Assembly: GCA_009760855.2 (NCBI GenBank)
Contig: WPIO01000004.1
Location: 1,428,501-1,492,500 of the forward strand
Length of the DNA stretch: 64,000 bases
From: Cristatella mucedo
Taxonomy: Eukaryota > Bryozoa > Phylactolaemata > Cristatellidae
Direction: 5' to 3'
Below are positions 1-48,094 of the stretch, in pieces; within the stretch, counting starts at the first letter, position 1; each line of letters starts with the position of its first letter. The position numbers and the translations under genes are program-made. The notes below the pieces were generated by a model, which saw only the letters and a program-made list of their open reading frames with translations, did no database searches and was not told the origin of the DNA.

Positions 1-900
1 TTTTTATAGCGCACTCACAGCCTAAGCGGCATTCGGTACGCATTCGGTAGCCAATAGACTTTGTTTCATGCAACAAAGAGAAAATGGGAAGCATAGCAGA
101 GTCAGGAGAGCAGTTGAGGTAGTGAGTAGCATGGAAGTAGCAGCTCAGGACCGCTGAAAAGGATGTGCCATAGTCGGCAGCAGAAGAGTAGTTGTCGTTG
201 CGTGAGAATTGTCGAAGCGAGTTCCACAGTCTAGGACCTGCAGAGCTAAAGCTTCTGTCGCCAATGGTCTTTTGCGCAGGAATGAAACAGCTAATTTATT
301 GTCCACTCAGGACTTGAGGGCACGAAGAGGCTGAAACTGGTGCAGCAGTTCAGCTAGGTAGTAAGGAGTCAAGCCGTGGCGGGTCTTGTGGGTCAGCATA
401 AGAACTTTGCTCTGTATCCGTTGCTCAACCGGCACCCATCCTAGCTCATTTAGCAAAGGAGACACGTGCTCAAACCTCTGGGACTTGAAAACTAGCCTTG
501 CAGCCATACTCATATTCAGCTGCAGTGGCCTAGCTGCTTCTTTAGTAGCCCAGTCAAAATGGAATTACAATAATCAAGCCGAGACAGAACCAAGGAGCTA
601 GTTAAATTTTTTGCAATCCACTGTGAAGACAGCTCCTAATCTTGGATAGGGATCGGGTGTAATGGTTAGCTGAGAAGCAGTCTTCTGAATGAAGCTTTTA
701 AAATTTAGGCAGCTATCGAAAACGACACCTAAATTGTGAGCACGTGGCGATAGTCGTCCAACATATTTATGATAGGAAGAAAGCGATGCGGCTGCAATGC
801 CCGATGCTGGCTGACATCTCTGATCTGCCGATGGAAATTGGACAATGGCCGACAAACCCCGACAAGCCGAGGCGTGTCTGTGAGGGGCGTGTCTGGGCAT
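1..900 (-). mobile_element. CR1/L2-type LINE, family B, decayed 3' part
   Basis: Minus-strand frames contain NLGVVFDSCLNFKSFIQKTA (about 740-670) and AARLVFKSQRFEHVSPLLNE then LGWVPVEQRIQSKVLMLTHK (510-380), which are the end of a CR1/L2 reverse transcriptase ORF. The frame is broken between them. The element ends at the window edge with a GCGCTATAAAAA-type tail. The same family recurs at 7.9-9.1 kb. Confidence 0.8.
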
Positions 901-984
901 CTGAAGCTGTGAGAACTCGTGCTGCTTTTCTGGTGCAAAGTCTCTATTCTGGTGCGAAGATGACCGCGAATTTTAGTGGCTCTG

Positions 985-1893
985 ACTATGAGCCTCAAAA
1001 TTGGCTCTTCCAGTATATCTCCAGTTGAATCAGCTCGAAATCTAGGTGTCATATTCCAAAGCGACCTCTCGTTAGACGACCATATCAGCTCCACAGTCAA
1101 ATCCGCCTATTTTCAGCTTCATAACGTTGCTAAAATTCGGGCTTGTTTAGATAAGGATACCAAGTTCAAGTTGGTCCATGCATTCGTGACATCCAGTCTC
1201 GACTTCTGCAACTCACTGCTGATTGGCCTACCAGCATGTGCGATCAGGCGATTGCAGCTGGTGCAAAACTCTGCAGCTAGGTTTGTCTGTCGTGAGCCTC
1301 GCAGTTGCCACATTACCCCACTTCTCGCCGACCTGCACTGGCTACCAGTCAAGCAACGGATTGAGTTCAAGGTTTTGTCGCTCACTTTTAGGTCCCTTCC
1401 TTCTATGGCTCCAGCCTATCTGTCAGATATACTACCCCATCAGGCCCAGCATCGTACCACCCGCTTTTCGGAATCCAACAGTCTAGAAATACCTCATACA
1501 AACCTTAAATCCTTTGGAGACCGTGCATTTAGTTCATATGCTCCCAAAGCCTGGAACTCCCTCCCGACCTGCGTCAGAACATCCCTTGACCTGACCACAT
1601 TTAAAAGGAACCTCAAAACACACCTATTTAGGACAGCATTTAGTGGGTCCCTGTGATTCGTCCTTCATGTGCTTATGCGTGCTGACACTGTGCATGCTGC
1701 CACAATCCACATTTGCATGCTGACCCTGTGCATGTCACCCCTAACCATATTATTCATTTCGTTTGTTTTTCAAGCATGATTTTACTTACCATTCAGTTGC
1801 ATTTCACTTTACAGCAAATGTAAAGCGCCTAGAGAGAGATTAAGTTCTCTGAGGGCGCTTTATCAAGTGAATTATTATTATTATTATTATGAG
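985..1893 (+). mobile_element. CR1/L2-type LINE, family A, 5'-truncated copy with intact 3' ORF end
   Basis: An open frame to 1656 encodes the C-terminal part of the ORF2 reverse transcriptase: NLGVIFQSDLSLDDHI, LQLVQNSAARFVC, LLADLHWLPVKQRIEFKVLS, AFSSYAPKAWNSLP. A 3' UTR of about 190 bases follows. It ends in an imperfect hairpin (AAAGCGCC ... GGGCGCTTT) and a TTA microsatellite. Severe 5' truncation is typical of target-primed insertion. This is one of the least damaged copies here. Confidence 0.93.
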
Positions 1894-1939
1894 CAAAGCA
1901 AACTAAAGCATTGCTTGCAACAAAGTCACCCACGACTCT

Positions 1940-2160
1940 CGACTTAGACCATGTCTGTAGACACTGTGCAAGCTGCCACTAGCCACACTTGCATGCTCAC
2001 TTGCATGCCCTGTGCATGTCAACCCTAACCATGTTATTCTTGTTATTTATGGGGCTAGTTACCACTAACCATTCGATCGCGTTTCTTTTTCGGCAAATTT
2101 AAAGCGCCTAGAAATAGATTGAGTTCTCTGAGGGCGCTTTTTAAATGTTTTAATAATATG
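1940..2160 (+). mobile_element. LINE family A, 3' UTR fragment
   Basis: Directly behind the preceding copy lies a second 3' UTR in the same orientation. It shares the CACTGTGCA/GCTGCCAC, ACCATGTTATTC and AAAGCGCCTAGAAA ... GAGGGCGCTTT blocks and lacks any ORF. Confidence 0.85.
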
Positions 2161-2518
2161 ACTATACTTAAGTAACTTGTTCTTTTACGCCGGGCATCCT
2201 TTCTGACTCGTTGCTTTAATTAGCAAGCTTTGCAGGCTAACTTGCAAGGTTACGATAGATGTACGTAAAATGAATGGATCGGTGATGACAGGTATAACAT
2301 TACAAAAAACTAGCTCTTCGAATAAATCTGTGGACTTTACTTTTTAACTCGACCCGATTGACCGCTTGACAGGCATGTGCTTAAAGGCCTTCGGCAGCAC
2401 GGCATGAATTTCTTTGATAGCATGGCGGGCGGAATCGGAACCATTTTGACACGGGACGAATCTTTCACGCTGCAAAGAATATGGCAAAGTGGCGCAGGTA
2501 GATGCCACAGACTTGCTT

Positions 2519-3160
2519 ACAATAATAATAATAATAATAATAATGCACTTGATAAAGCGCCCTCAGAGAACTCAATCTCTTTCTAGACGCTTCAAATTTG
2601 CTGCAAAGGGAAGCGCGATTGAATGGTGAGTAATATCATGCTTGATAAACAACATGAATAACATGGTTAGGGGTGACATGCACAGGGTCAGCATGCAAGT
2701 GTGGTTAGTGGCAGCATGATCAGCGTCAGCACGCACAAGCACATGAAGGACGAATCACAGGGACCCACTAAATGCTGTCCTAAATAGATGTGTTTTTAAT
2801 TTCTTTTTAAATGTGGTCTAGTCAGGGGATGTTCTGACACAAGTCGCGAGGGAGTTCCAGGCTTCGGGAGCATTCGAACTAAATGCACGGTTTCCAAATG
2901 ATTTGAGGTTTGTACGAGGTATTGGTAAACTGCTGGATTCCGAAGAGCGGGTGGTACGGTGCTTGGCCTGGTGAGGGAGTAGATCTGAGAGATAGGCTGG
3001 AGCCAAAGGATGAAGTGACCTAAAAGTGGGCGACAAGACCTCGAAGTCGATTCGTTGCTTGACTGGTAGCCAGTGCAGGTCAGCGAGAAGTGGTGTGATG
3101 TGGCAACTGCGACGTTCACGACAGACAAGCCTAGCTGCAGAGCTTAGTGTTTGCCCCCTC
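2519..3160 (-). mobile_element. LINE family A, inverted 3' copy
   Basis: The (TAA)n tail at 2519-2544 and hairpin at 2550-2590 are followed by the reverse complement of the 3' UTR and of the ORF end (AFSSNAPEAWNSLATCV, TFRSLHPLAPAYLSDLLPHQ). It carries frameshifts. It lies opposite in orientation to the copies at 985-2160. Confidence 0.92.
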
Positions 3161-3209
3161 TGCTAACCACTGCATGGAGTCCATGAGTATACTGAAATCA
3201 TAGAAAAAT

Positions 3210-3377
3210 GCTAGCTGATTTAACAGCCTCTTTTGCATTGCGACAGAAGAGCATTGACGGCTATCACCACCGCTTGCTAAGGCAATAAAGTATTGCCCAT
3301 CCCAGGATTCGAACTCATGAACCTCGGAATCGATTTGAAAAGCAACCGCCTTAGCTAGTGTGCCATCATGGCTCGCC
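3210..3377 (-). mobile_element. tRNA-derived SINE, family B
   Basis: Reading the minus strand, a tRNA-like head (GATGGCACACTAGCTAAGG; B-box region TGAGTTCGAATCC) is followed by the conserved body GGTGGTGATAGCCG and a tail resembling GAGGCTGTTAAATCAGCTAG. It matches the copies at 37977, 42083, 56806 and 60344. Confidence 0.85.
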
Positions 3378-3474
3378 GATCATAAGAGCAGCCTTATCAC
3401 GCTCTACGCGCATCATCATTCAGGAAATTCCAAAGCAATAGCTGGGTAATTGTGCGTGACCCGTGACGAAATCC

Positions 3475-3640
3475 GGCCTACTTGAAGCAGCTGCTTGCAT
3501 CTGCAGGCCGGCGAACTCGTGAAAGCTACCACGGCCTGCACCTGCAACTGCGGCCACGACAGGGTAACAGCGAAGACCCGCTGAGTCAAAGAGCGTCCGC
3601 GCCGAGCGGGACACTGGCATCGCTCTGCGAGCAACGAAGC
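3475..3640 (+). repeat. GC-rich dispersed repeat unit (copy 1)
   Basis: Shares ordered blocks with 25530-25690: AGCAGCTG, CTGCGGCCACG, GAAGACCCGC, AGTCAA and GACACTG. Both copies are followed within a few hundred bases by a long (TC)n tract. Nature unknown; possibly the 5' part of a mobile element or a duplicated exon-like segment. Confidence 0.5.
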
Positions 3641-3844
3641 CAGCGACCAGCAGTGCAGTGTACAGCGTTCAGTGCGCCGGCTCACTGCGCCAGCTTTCTC
3701 TTGCTTTTTAGGAAGTGACCCAGCCAACGGCCGTCAAGCAGACCCGAACAGCGTTCGTCTCTCATTTCATCGACTCGACCTTATCGCTAATTCTCCAAAA
3801 ATGCCTTTTCTTTCCTCTTCTCTCTGCCCTTTGCTCTCTACATT

Positions 3845-3946
3845 CTATTCTGTCTCTGTCTCTGCCTCTGTCTCTGTCTCTGCCTCTGTCTCTGCCTCTT
3901 TCTCTGTCTCTGTCTCTGTCTCTTCCTCTGTCTCTGTCTCTCTATC

Positions 3947-4036
<90 letters not shown>
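3845..4036 (+). repeat. (TC)n microsatellite with TCTCTG variants
   Basis: About 190 bases of CT dinucleotides. The first part is interspersed with TCTGTCTC units and the last 90 bases are pure. The serine/leucine ORFs across it are repeat artefacts. Confidence 0.98.
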
Positions 4037-4039
<3 letters not shown>

Positions 4040-4040
<1 letters not shown>

Positions 4041-5000
4041 AAATATTCTCTAATAAAACAAGCGGACGTCACGATGAAATACGTCATCCACCGGAATTGC
4101 CAAGAAGAGAAGCTGTGACGTAACGAAGTGAATGCCAAGCTAGCAGCGCATTATGTACATAGATGTCCTGTAAAAGTCATACGGCGCCTTTCATTTACCA
4201 CTTGAGCTGTTTTCGAGTGAAAAATATCGGGGATCAAGATAGCGAACTGGAAAGGAAAGCGTAATTGCAGAGCTACGCGTATACATTTTCGCTGATCACA
4301 GCTAGCGAGGAAAGCCGCAAATATATTTAAACATTTGGCCGACTCGACTTTTTCGAGAGTTTCAAGGTACTTCTGCCAGCAGCATAAGCAGCTTGCTTCA
4401 CAAGGTGAACTCCTCACGGGCCCATCATATAATTTATCTCTCCCTGAGCAGTCAATATGTCATGATTTAACAGGCCTGGGTGGTAAGAATTTCGGTTTCC
4501 AGCCGTTGAGAGTAGCATTTCCGTATTTCTTCACAAGCTCTGTCCCGAAATCTTCAAAGAACGCCACGAGGCAGCTGCAAATGATTAGATGAGCTGCTCA
4601 CGGAAACGCGAGCGAATGCGTCAGCGGCTGACGAGTGCATTTCGAATGCGGAGCCTTCAAGTGCGTCTACGTAATCCTAAGCTGTGCGAGAAGGGCAAAT
4701 AATAGCTGGAAAATAGTACTAGCGACGATCCGATCCGCCACGCACGATGCAGAGTATGACGTTGCATAGTTCAAACCCGAAATGCGATCAGCATAAAAGT
4801 GTCGAACTTCTCGACACGCTGGCGTCCAGCGGTAGTTCCTGCTAGATTGTCGACTGTGGGAACGGTAGCAGCCTTTCAGGGGCTCAACAATAGCAACACT
4901 GAGGCGCTACTACGAGCTGCGATGGAACTGCAAGTAATGACGAAGAGCATCAGTAGAGATCTATTATTCAAGGTGTGTAGGCTTCCGTGAACACGATGGT
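4040..5000. other. Intergenic stretch without recognisable features
   Basis: I see no repeat family, splice-consistent exon or domain here. Only short ORFs (up to 88 codons) are present, with no similarity I recognise. Confidence 0.5.
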
Positions 5001-5479
5001 ACTTAGGATTTCCGTTAGCTGCTAAACAGTGACAGCAAAACAGCTGTTTAAGCCCAAAATTAAATAATAGTATACAACTGTTTTTTCTTTATCTGTTTTA
5101 CTGTCTCTAACGTAAATTCGTATGCAAAAACTGCTACAACTGAAGCTCCAACTTTCTTATGGATATAAAAAATTTGACGCAAAACCAATTTCTAAAATTT
5201 CTTTTGGATGTTTCAGTGATTTATTTTGATGATTTTATCAAAGTGGCCAAAAACTAAAATTAAAGAGCAATTTTTCAAAATATAACTTGGATAATTATTA
5301 ACTTGATCAAATGACAGCAACAAATACTGAAGTTCTTTTTAAATCGTGTCTTCTGTTTGGTAATACGCTACAAAACGAAAGAATTCCATTACAGAAGAGC
5401 TAAAAGGTCTATAATTGTTTTGCGCCATGCAATAAAATCATCAAGTGTTCTGGAAACTCCGTGAATAAGTTGGCGAATC

Positions 5480-7140
5480 ATTTACAAATACACGGATTTT
5501 GATTTTGATAGACCGACTGAAGTATTTACATCCATGCAAGATCTCGTGAACAAGAGAACAAAAATGATTGCCGATTTCCTCACGTGAAAGAGTCTGTGGA
5601 AAATTGTTATCGATCTGGCTACTGCTGGAATGTCGATTCGAGCTATCGCAGGAAACAAGTGCACACGGTCATCAATCTTACGGGTCGAATTCAAACTTCC
5701 AGCGAGCGGAAGCTGAAGTGGTGAAGCTGATGCATGTGGATTACGAAGAAAAGAGGAACAAAACGATTGCCGACATCATGGGAAAAACTTAAGAGATGAA
5801 TAAAGTATAGAACGACTATGGATGAATACACAACCATGAGAGGACTTCGATTCTTAGGAGTCCAGTTCAAGGTTGCTGCAATAAACCAGCAATCACGGCG
5901 GATCTTGTTCGCTAATTCGGTTCGTACACTGCTCTCGATATGGTCGAATCGATGAAATAGCATTTGAGCGTTTTGGAATAACAATGAAGAGGGATTTGTC
6001 GGGATCTGCTAGAAACATCGCTGAAGTAAATAAGAAATTCATCAGCCACATCGATGTAATCGAACAGTTCTGCTTAAACCGTGGTCTGCATCTTCGAGCA
6101 TGGGACGCATTGTACAAGAAGACTACTGAGATAGACGATTTAAACTTGAATAGTGATGATATTGAGGAAATGAACAACTTTTAAGTAGGTGCAAACTTGA
6201 AAGTGATTAGCGATGATACATTTAGAAAGAGACGTCTATTCCCACGATATGCTCACGAAATCATGCAAGATTTTCTAATTCATAAAATTAATTGCTTGAA
6301 ATAATGCCTTTCAATCTAAAGTAAAAGCTGAGCTCGGACGCGAGATTGAACTGCATCTTGACGTGAATGGATGGTAGAGCTCCAACCCAACAATTTTAGA
6401 ATGGCTAATAAAGGCGGAAGTCATCGTCCGCGAGACACTGACAGAATTCAAGGCACTGGAAATGATTGCGACATAGGATTTTGACGCTCTCAAAACTTTT
6501 CTGAAGGCAATGGAAACTGTGAAACTTGTTGTTAAAAGTCAAAGTCGACAAGAAGCGACGGTGATGAGTGCTGACACAATTTCAGAATTCATGTTCAACA
6601 AGCTCTCTAATGACATTAGTATCAAGCTCGTGGAAAATAGTAAGTGTCGATTTGAAGAGCAATTAAAAAGGATGTCATGAACCTCTTGCTCAGACTTAAA
6701 GATCTATCGGTTGCTCTTTCAGAAACTACACTAAATTTCGCAGGAAATCTGGCGTCTCGTCTATTTGGAGTCAACGATGTAGAAGTTGTCGTCAAACAGT
6801 TGTCAAATGATGCTGTAAGTGTGAACTTGGCTACTCAAGATGAATTGAATGTGTTGCTTAAAAAAGAAGGATCGTCTATTGCAGTTGGATGATAAGACAG
6901 ATTTAAATGGCTCAAGTCTGAATTCAAGCTCTTCGAGGAACTCTGGCCAGCTCACTGCGAATCTCCAGAAATTGTGCAGCGCGAAATTCTATCCATTAAA
7001 CCGACATCAACGGACTTTAAAAGAATGTTTTCGGTCAAAACGAATTTCGCGTCAAAAGTAAGATTGCGTCTCTCAGTCAATTAGCTTAATGAACGCGTAT
7101 CCTTGAAATATTACTATAAGAAGTAAAAACTTATAGATTT
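5480..7140 (+). pseudogene. Decayed hAT-like DNA transposase
   Basis: A series of plus-strand frames broken by stops and shifts resembles an hAT transposase. RNIAEVNKKF is at 6010-6040. A helical stretch follows (EWLIKAEVIVRETLTEF, FDALKTFLKAMETVKLVV) near 6395-6530. At the end, PTSTDFKRMFSVKTNFASKV then RLRLSVN (about 7000-7080) matches the C-terminal dimerisation signature (S.ERVFS...RL). I could not prove terminal inverted repeats. Lower A/T-rich composition than the flanks supports a foreign origin. It lies downstream of the LARGE-like stop codon. Confidence 0.6.
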
Positions 7141-7421
7141 GGAACTTATCACGATTTATACATAATAAAACAGCGTTCATCACAAAAATAAGCTACTGAC
7201 TGTAAAACTAGTAAAAAAAATGGAAGAGATCGTAAACACAGCTGTTAACAGCTTTCTTTTGAAAATTGAAAGCAATAAACAACTGTTTGGATTTTTCAGC
7301 AGCTTTTTAAAAAAATGACTGGTTTTCACTTTAACCTAACGGTACAGCTGAGACGATCCGGATAGCGTGTAAAGAACCTATGAGGACAGTAGAGTCAGCG
7401 ATCGTGAAAACATGCCTTATT

Positions 7422-43984
<36,563 letters not shown>

Positions 43985-44599
43985 CGTGAGTCGCCGCCGC
44001 CGCCGCTGCCGCCGCCGCCGCACCTCGACGTGCTGCCGCTGGCTGCTGCTCCGCTCGAGAGAGTGCGAGAGGGGCGCGGGCGAGCAGCTGCGCCGCGCCC
44101 TCAGTAATCGCTGCCGCGCGTCAAATAGCAGCCGAGCGACCGCCGGCTGCAGCTCAGCAGCGGCAGCTGATGCGTGTCCGGAGACGTAAAATAACCGAAG
44201 CGCGACGGACTGAATCGGAGGCGTAGAGGCGGAGCGCTCCGCTGCAGACTGAGTGGCTGACCTCTCGACCTCTCCGACTCTCCTCGCTCAGCTCACGCCC
44301 ACTGCTGGGCGCCTACTGGATCGGCGAAAGGTCTTCCTTTGGAAAACGCGGTGCAAATTGCAAGAGTTCGCGAACAATAAAGTCACCTTCGATTCACGCA
44401 ACATGAAAGGTGACTGCGAGCTCAGAAATCACTGGCTGCCACGCACGCAAGACGGCGCCACGAAGCGCGGGCGCAACGCGGCGGTGACTCGGCGATCGGC
44501 GGATCGGCGCCGGGATTGCTCGAGATTCCGACATCGGGGAGCAGCAGCGAATCGCCGCCATTGTAGGTTCTAAAATATATGCGTCGATGTGTTGAAGAT

Positions 44600-45040
44600 C
44601 AATGGAAATGCCCTACGCTCGATGACAGCTTGAGCGACAGCTTTACTCGTCATCAGCAGTGCAGAGACCTGCACAGCGCAGCCGGTGCACTTCAACGCAC
44701 CAAAATGAGCAGCCTCGCTCTGCACTGAAACGGTGCGACAAAACGACGCAAACGAATCAATGAGTGCCGCTTGTCGTGTGCATCCACGCAGTACAAAGTG
44801 GGGCGTCCCGGCGGCCAGAAGGCCGAGAGCTTACTGTCGACAATGCTAGTAAAAATAATACTGATAAAAATGAAATATTTGTACATCGCCGTGAGAGTTC
44901 TAAAACTTTTTTCCTTGGCACTTTAAGCATGCTGCCGACGAAGAATGTCAAATCGTTTTTGATAGCAAATCGTCAAGCATTAGCGCACTCTATCACACAA
45001 AGCTCTATGCATTCACACCGGTGGAGCAATTACTGCGAGT
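44600..45040. other. Intergenic stretch upstream of the LARGE-like island
   Basis: No repeat family or exon could be supported. Base composition returns to the window average after 44570. Confidence 0.4.
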
Positions 45041-45044
45041 AGCA

Positions 45045-45300
45045 GGTGCGTTTTAGCTTCTTTTTACCTGCGGCTAAAGGGTCAGGGGTCAAGCCGTGGC
45101 ACTAGTCTCGCTAGTGAGTTCCGGGCATTGGAACGGTGCATGAACTGAAGAATGCACGAGTGTTCAAATGAAGAATATGTGGTCTCTGAAGAATTTGAGA
45201 TTGGGTAGAGACAACGTCAAACGACTCAAATTACAAGAGAAAGCAGACTGAGAAACGAAGCCAGATGCGATAATCTACGGCAGAGGCCAAGCTGACGCCT
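45045..45300 (-). mobile_element. LINE fragment without tail, diverged
   Basis: GGTGCGTTTTAGCTTCTTTT, GTCAGGGGTCAAGCCGTGGC and AGTGAGTTCCGGGCATTGGA follow the antisense ORF end of LINE family A. The UTR and tail are absent. Confidence 0.65.
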
Positions 45301-45429
45301 TGAGATACGCTGTCGGCTGTGTTTCCGCAGCTGGCCTATGGATTTGAGTTGATTTGAGCTCTAGACCGAGGAGCCGCTGATGAACATCGTGGCCGCTGTT
45401 GAACGCCTGAAACCCTCCGTAGCAATCAA

Positions 45430-45700
45430 ATAGACTTTTCCACGCTATGGATGCGTTGTGGACTTTTTAAGTCATCGTACAAGCGCTCTTCGTCGCTGCC
45501 TTGTTCCGCTACTGTCGAGATACCTGCGCGGGCATTGGCGCTGCACCTACAAGTCACGCGTCGCGATACAAAATTCAGGCGCCGACGCCATGCACTCGTC
45601 GCGCGTCGGCTGAGACCAGCACCGCTACGAGCGCTGCGCTTGCGGCGGCCTCGTTCTGACATTCTGACGTTCTGACCTCGTTCGGACGCGGAAGGCGCAC
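45430..45700. other. Second GC-rich patch with a minus-strand ORF
   Basis: A smaller CpG-rich patch upstream of the main island. On the minus strand an ORF from 45662 (MSERGRRKRSARSG) runs to a possible donor (GCGCAG/GTATCT) near 45525. It could be an alternative upstream exon or promoter of the LARGE-like gene, or just GC-rich sequence. I recognise no domain. Confidence 0.2.
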
Positions 45701-46349
45701 ATCACGTTGTTAACGGTACGCACAGGCTGATCATCTATGGATTTATATTAACCAGCAGGTCGTATCCGTGAATATTTATTGCCGCATTTTGTTTATGTAC
45801 GCTCGTCGCCAACCGAAGGCGTGTGCAGACAGACTTCCGGTCAGTCCTCATGCACCCTGGAGGCTTTCAACCACGCTCTCAACTCAGCCGGTCTGTCCGA
45901 CGCTGAAGCGTCAGACGTGCTTCAGCGTCTCTTCTGGTGACAGCAAAGTAAGATCGCCAGCTGCTGGAAAAAATGCAATGCCCTTTGAGTATCACCCTAG
46001 AGTTTACGAACGCTCAATTTTCGTTCGTGCATTCGCAATATATAAAGATTTCATAATTATACCCCACTCGCCTTTATTTGATACTCGTCGTTCCTGTACC
46101 ATTGTATTAATACTATAGATCTCAGAATGGGTATAATGTAAGCATGACATTATTAACTGCAACGGACTTGCTAGCTAACCTAGCTTATTATAGGTGTCCA
46201 TTTCCTCATTAATCAGCTTCCTACAACCACTGATGCTCCTATGCAGAATCTCTTTCTGTTGTTGAATTTTCAAGACATTTATCACTTAGCAAAGTACAAG
46301 GATTGTTCGCAAATTACTCAACAGATCGCTTGCAGAGCTGCTGATCATG

Positions 46350-46450
46350 GATATAATAATAATACTTGATAAAGCGCCCTTAAATAATAATAACACTTGA
46401 TAAAGCGCCCTTAAAGAACTAAATCTCTTTCTATGTGCTTTACACAATAT
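46350..46450 (-). mobile_element. LINE tail, partly duplicated
   Basis: AATAATAATACTTGATAAAG with CGCCCTTAAA occurs twice in tandem (46352-46386 and 46386-46424), followed by AAATCTCTTTCTATGTGC. Only the hairpin region survives. Confidence 0.8.
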
Positions 46451-46819
46451 GTAGCCTTATTGGGCTTACTGTTCCTCAACTCTCTCTTATTCCCAAGTCT
46501 GCAATCCCTGCCGAGGTCACTAAGTGTATGCAGGCAATGCAAGAAGTGCCCGTAACTTTTAAAGGTTAAAGAAGTCATTGGCGTTGGTTGCCCATGCGCA
46601 TTAGTCTTGCAACTCAGAGCGGTGGCGTGACTTACTACCCTCCATACAGTGAAAACGTCAGGGTGATAGGCAAATTTTTACTGTACTATACTGCTCCAGA
46701 TATAGGTTTTGGACAACAGCATTCAGAAACCCTAGACTCTTTAGTTTTGAAATCACTGGTGCAGACCTCCTGGGGGAAGCTAAATTAAAGCTTTCTGCTT
46801 CATTTTCATAGCTCTAGAG

Positions 46820-46945
46820 CTTTAATAATAATAACATTATTATTAATAGAATTATGTCGTTATATGAATAAGTCGTTTTTAATATGAATAAGTCGTTTTT
46901 AAAGCCCTTTAAGAATTGAATCCCTTTCCGTGCGCTTTACCACGA
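46820..46945 (-). mobile_element. LINE tail remnant with 20-bp duplication
   Basis: AATAATAATAACATTATTAT, two copies of ATATGAATAAGTCGTTTTTA, then AAGCCCTTTAAGAATTGAAT and CGTGCGCTTTACC, a diverged LINE hairpin. It abuts the 33-bp tandem array. Confidence 0.7.
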
Positions 46946-46948
46946 GCT

Positions 46949-47155
46949 TCAAGAGAATCTGCAAGCAAGGGTCAATGACCATCAAGAGAATCTGCAAGCA
47001 AGGGTCAATGACCATCAAGAGAATCTGCAAGCAAGGGTCAATGACCATCAAGAGAATCTGCAAGCAAGGGTCAATGACCATCAAGAGAATCTGCAAGCAA
47101 GGGTCAATGACCATCTAGAGAATCTGCAAGCAAGGGTCAATGACAATCAAGAAAA
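46949..47155 (+). repeat. 33-bp tandem repeat, six units
   Basis: The unit starts AAGAGAATCTGCAAGCAAGG and continues GTCAATGACCATC. It recurs at exactly 33 bases (46951, 46984, 47017, 47050, 47083, 47116) and decays after 47149. Units are almost identical. Because 33 is a multiple of three, both strands are open (KRICKQGSMTI in plus), but there is no sign of a gene. Confidence 0.98.
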
Positions 47156-47299
47156 CGACGAGCATTCAAAAGGAAATACGTAGCATGCTGCGGCTAGCAT
47201 TCTAGCTGCTGCACGAGAAGGACACAGCATTGGTTAGTATTGTACTTCTAGATGTTAACGCGCACTGAATTATGACAGACGAGTATGCAAACAGGCAGG

Positions 47300-47880
47300 A
47301 ACACGTAGGAAGAAAAAATAAATCCTCACAAAGAGGCAAAAGAAAGCACTGCGCAAAACGTACGTCTTTACCTGAGACTCAGATGAAGAAAAGTTATTGG
47401 AGACGGCGACCGAAGCCGGAAGCAAGTTCCAGGCTTTCGGTGCTTGCGAAATGAAGGCTCGATTAACAAAAGATTCCAATTTAGTGCGAGGGCAATGAGA
47501 CGACTGGAAGCTGTGGAGTGAGCGGGTGGCGGGAGAGCTCAAGCCGGAGGGGCGAAAAGGTCAAATAGGGTCAAGGGCGAGCGTTGGTCCAGCGGTCAAG
47601 GTGATCGCCCCGACCAACGTCTGGCTGAGGTCGAGGGCTCGAGCCCCGAGGCATATGTGAAGCGTCTGAATAGAAATTAAGCTCTCTTTGAGCGCTATAT
47701 AAATGAATTATATTTATATATAATGAGGCGTTAGCCAGACAGAGGATCTTTAAGTCGAGGTTCAATACTTAATATGGAGCCTGCGAAGCACAGACAGAGC
47801 TGGTTCGATGTGGCAGTTACGACTTTGATGATGGACGAGACAGGATGCCTGCGTGTTTCGTGAGAGTTGCCGATGATTAA
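47300..47880 (-). mobile_element. LINE (CR1/L2) ORF-end copy interrupted by a SINE
   Basis: The minus strand encodes RSLHSFQSSHCPRTKLESFV, NRAFISQAPKAWNLLPASV and YLFDLFAPP (47570-47400). Homology resumes at 47716-47860 as antisense upstream ORF sequence. The gap is filled by SINE family A. This copy belongs to a related but distinct LINE lineage. Confidence 0.75.
47574..47715 (+). mobile_element. tRNA-derived SINE, family A, nested in a LINE
   Basis: Head GCGTTGGTCCAGCGGTCAAG, B-box-like GGGCTCGAGCCCCG, then GTGAAGCGTCTGAATAGAAA, TTAAGCTCTCTTTGAGCGCT and ATATAAATGAATTATATT. Confidence 0.87.
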
Positions 47881-48094
47881 GGGCACGGGCTAGATTTCCC
47901 TACATAAATCAGTTTGCACTAATCCAGAAGCGGTGTCGTTTGTTCGCACAGCAGAGAGCCAGCCAATGCCCAACACCGACAGTTTATTACCGCTCACGGA
48001 GCCGAAGAGCGCACGGCTCCCCTCGGCCCCCGACTCTCGCTCGACCCTTGTCCTCGCTCGACCCGTTGTCCCGCTGTCCCTTGGCCGACCCCGA

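Noticed and set aside
46899-47118. Repeat protein (KRICKQGSMTI units or MVIDPCLQILL units)
   Set aside because: Open frames on both strands arise from the 33-bp period. There is no start context, splice or homology support.
46949-47155. CRISPR-like array
   Set aside because: Units are contiguous without variable spacers, and the sequence is eukaryotic.
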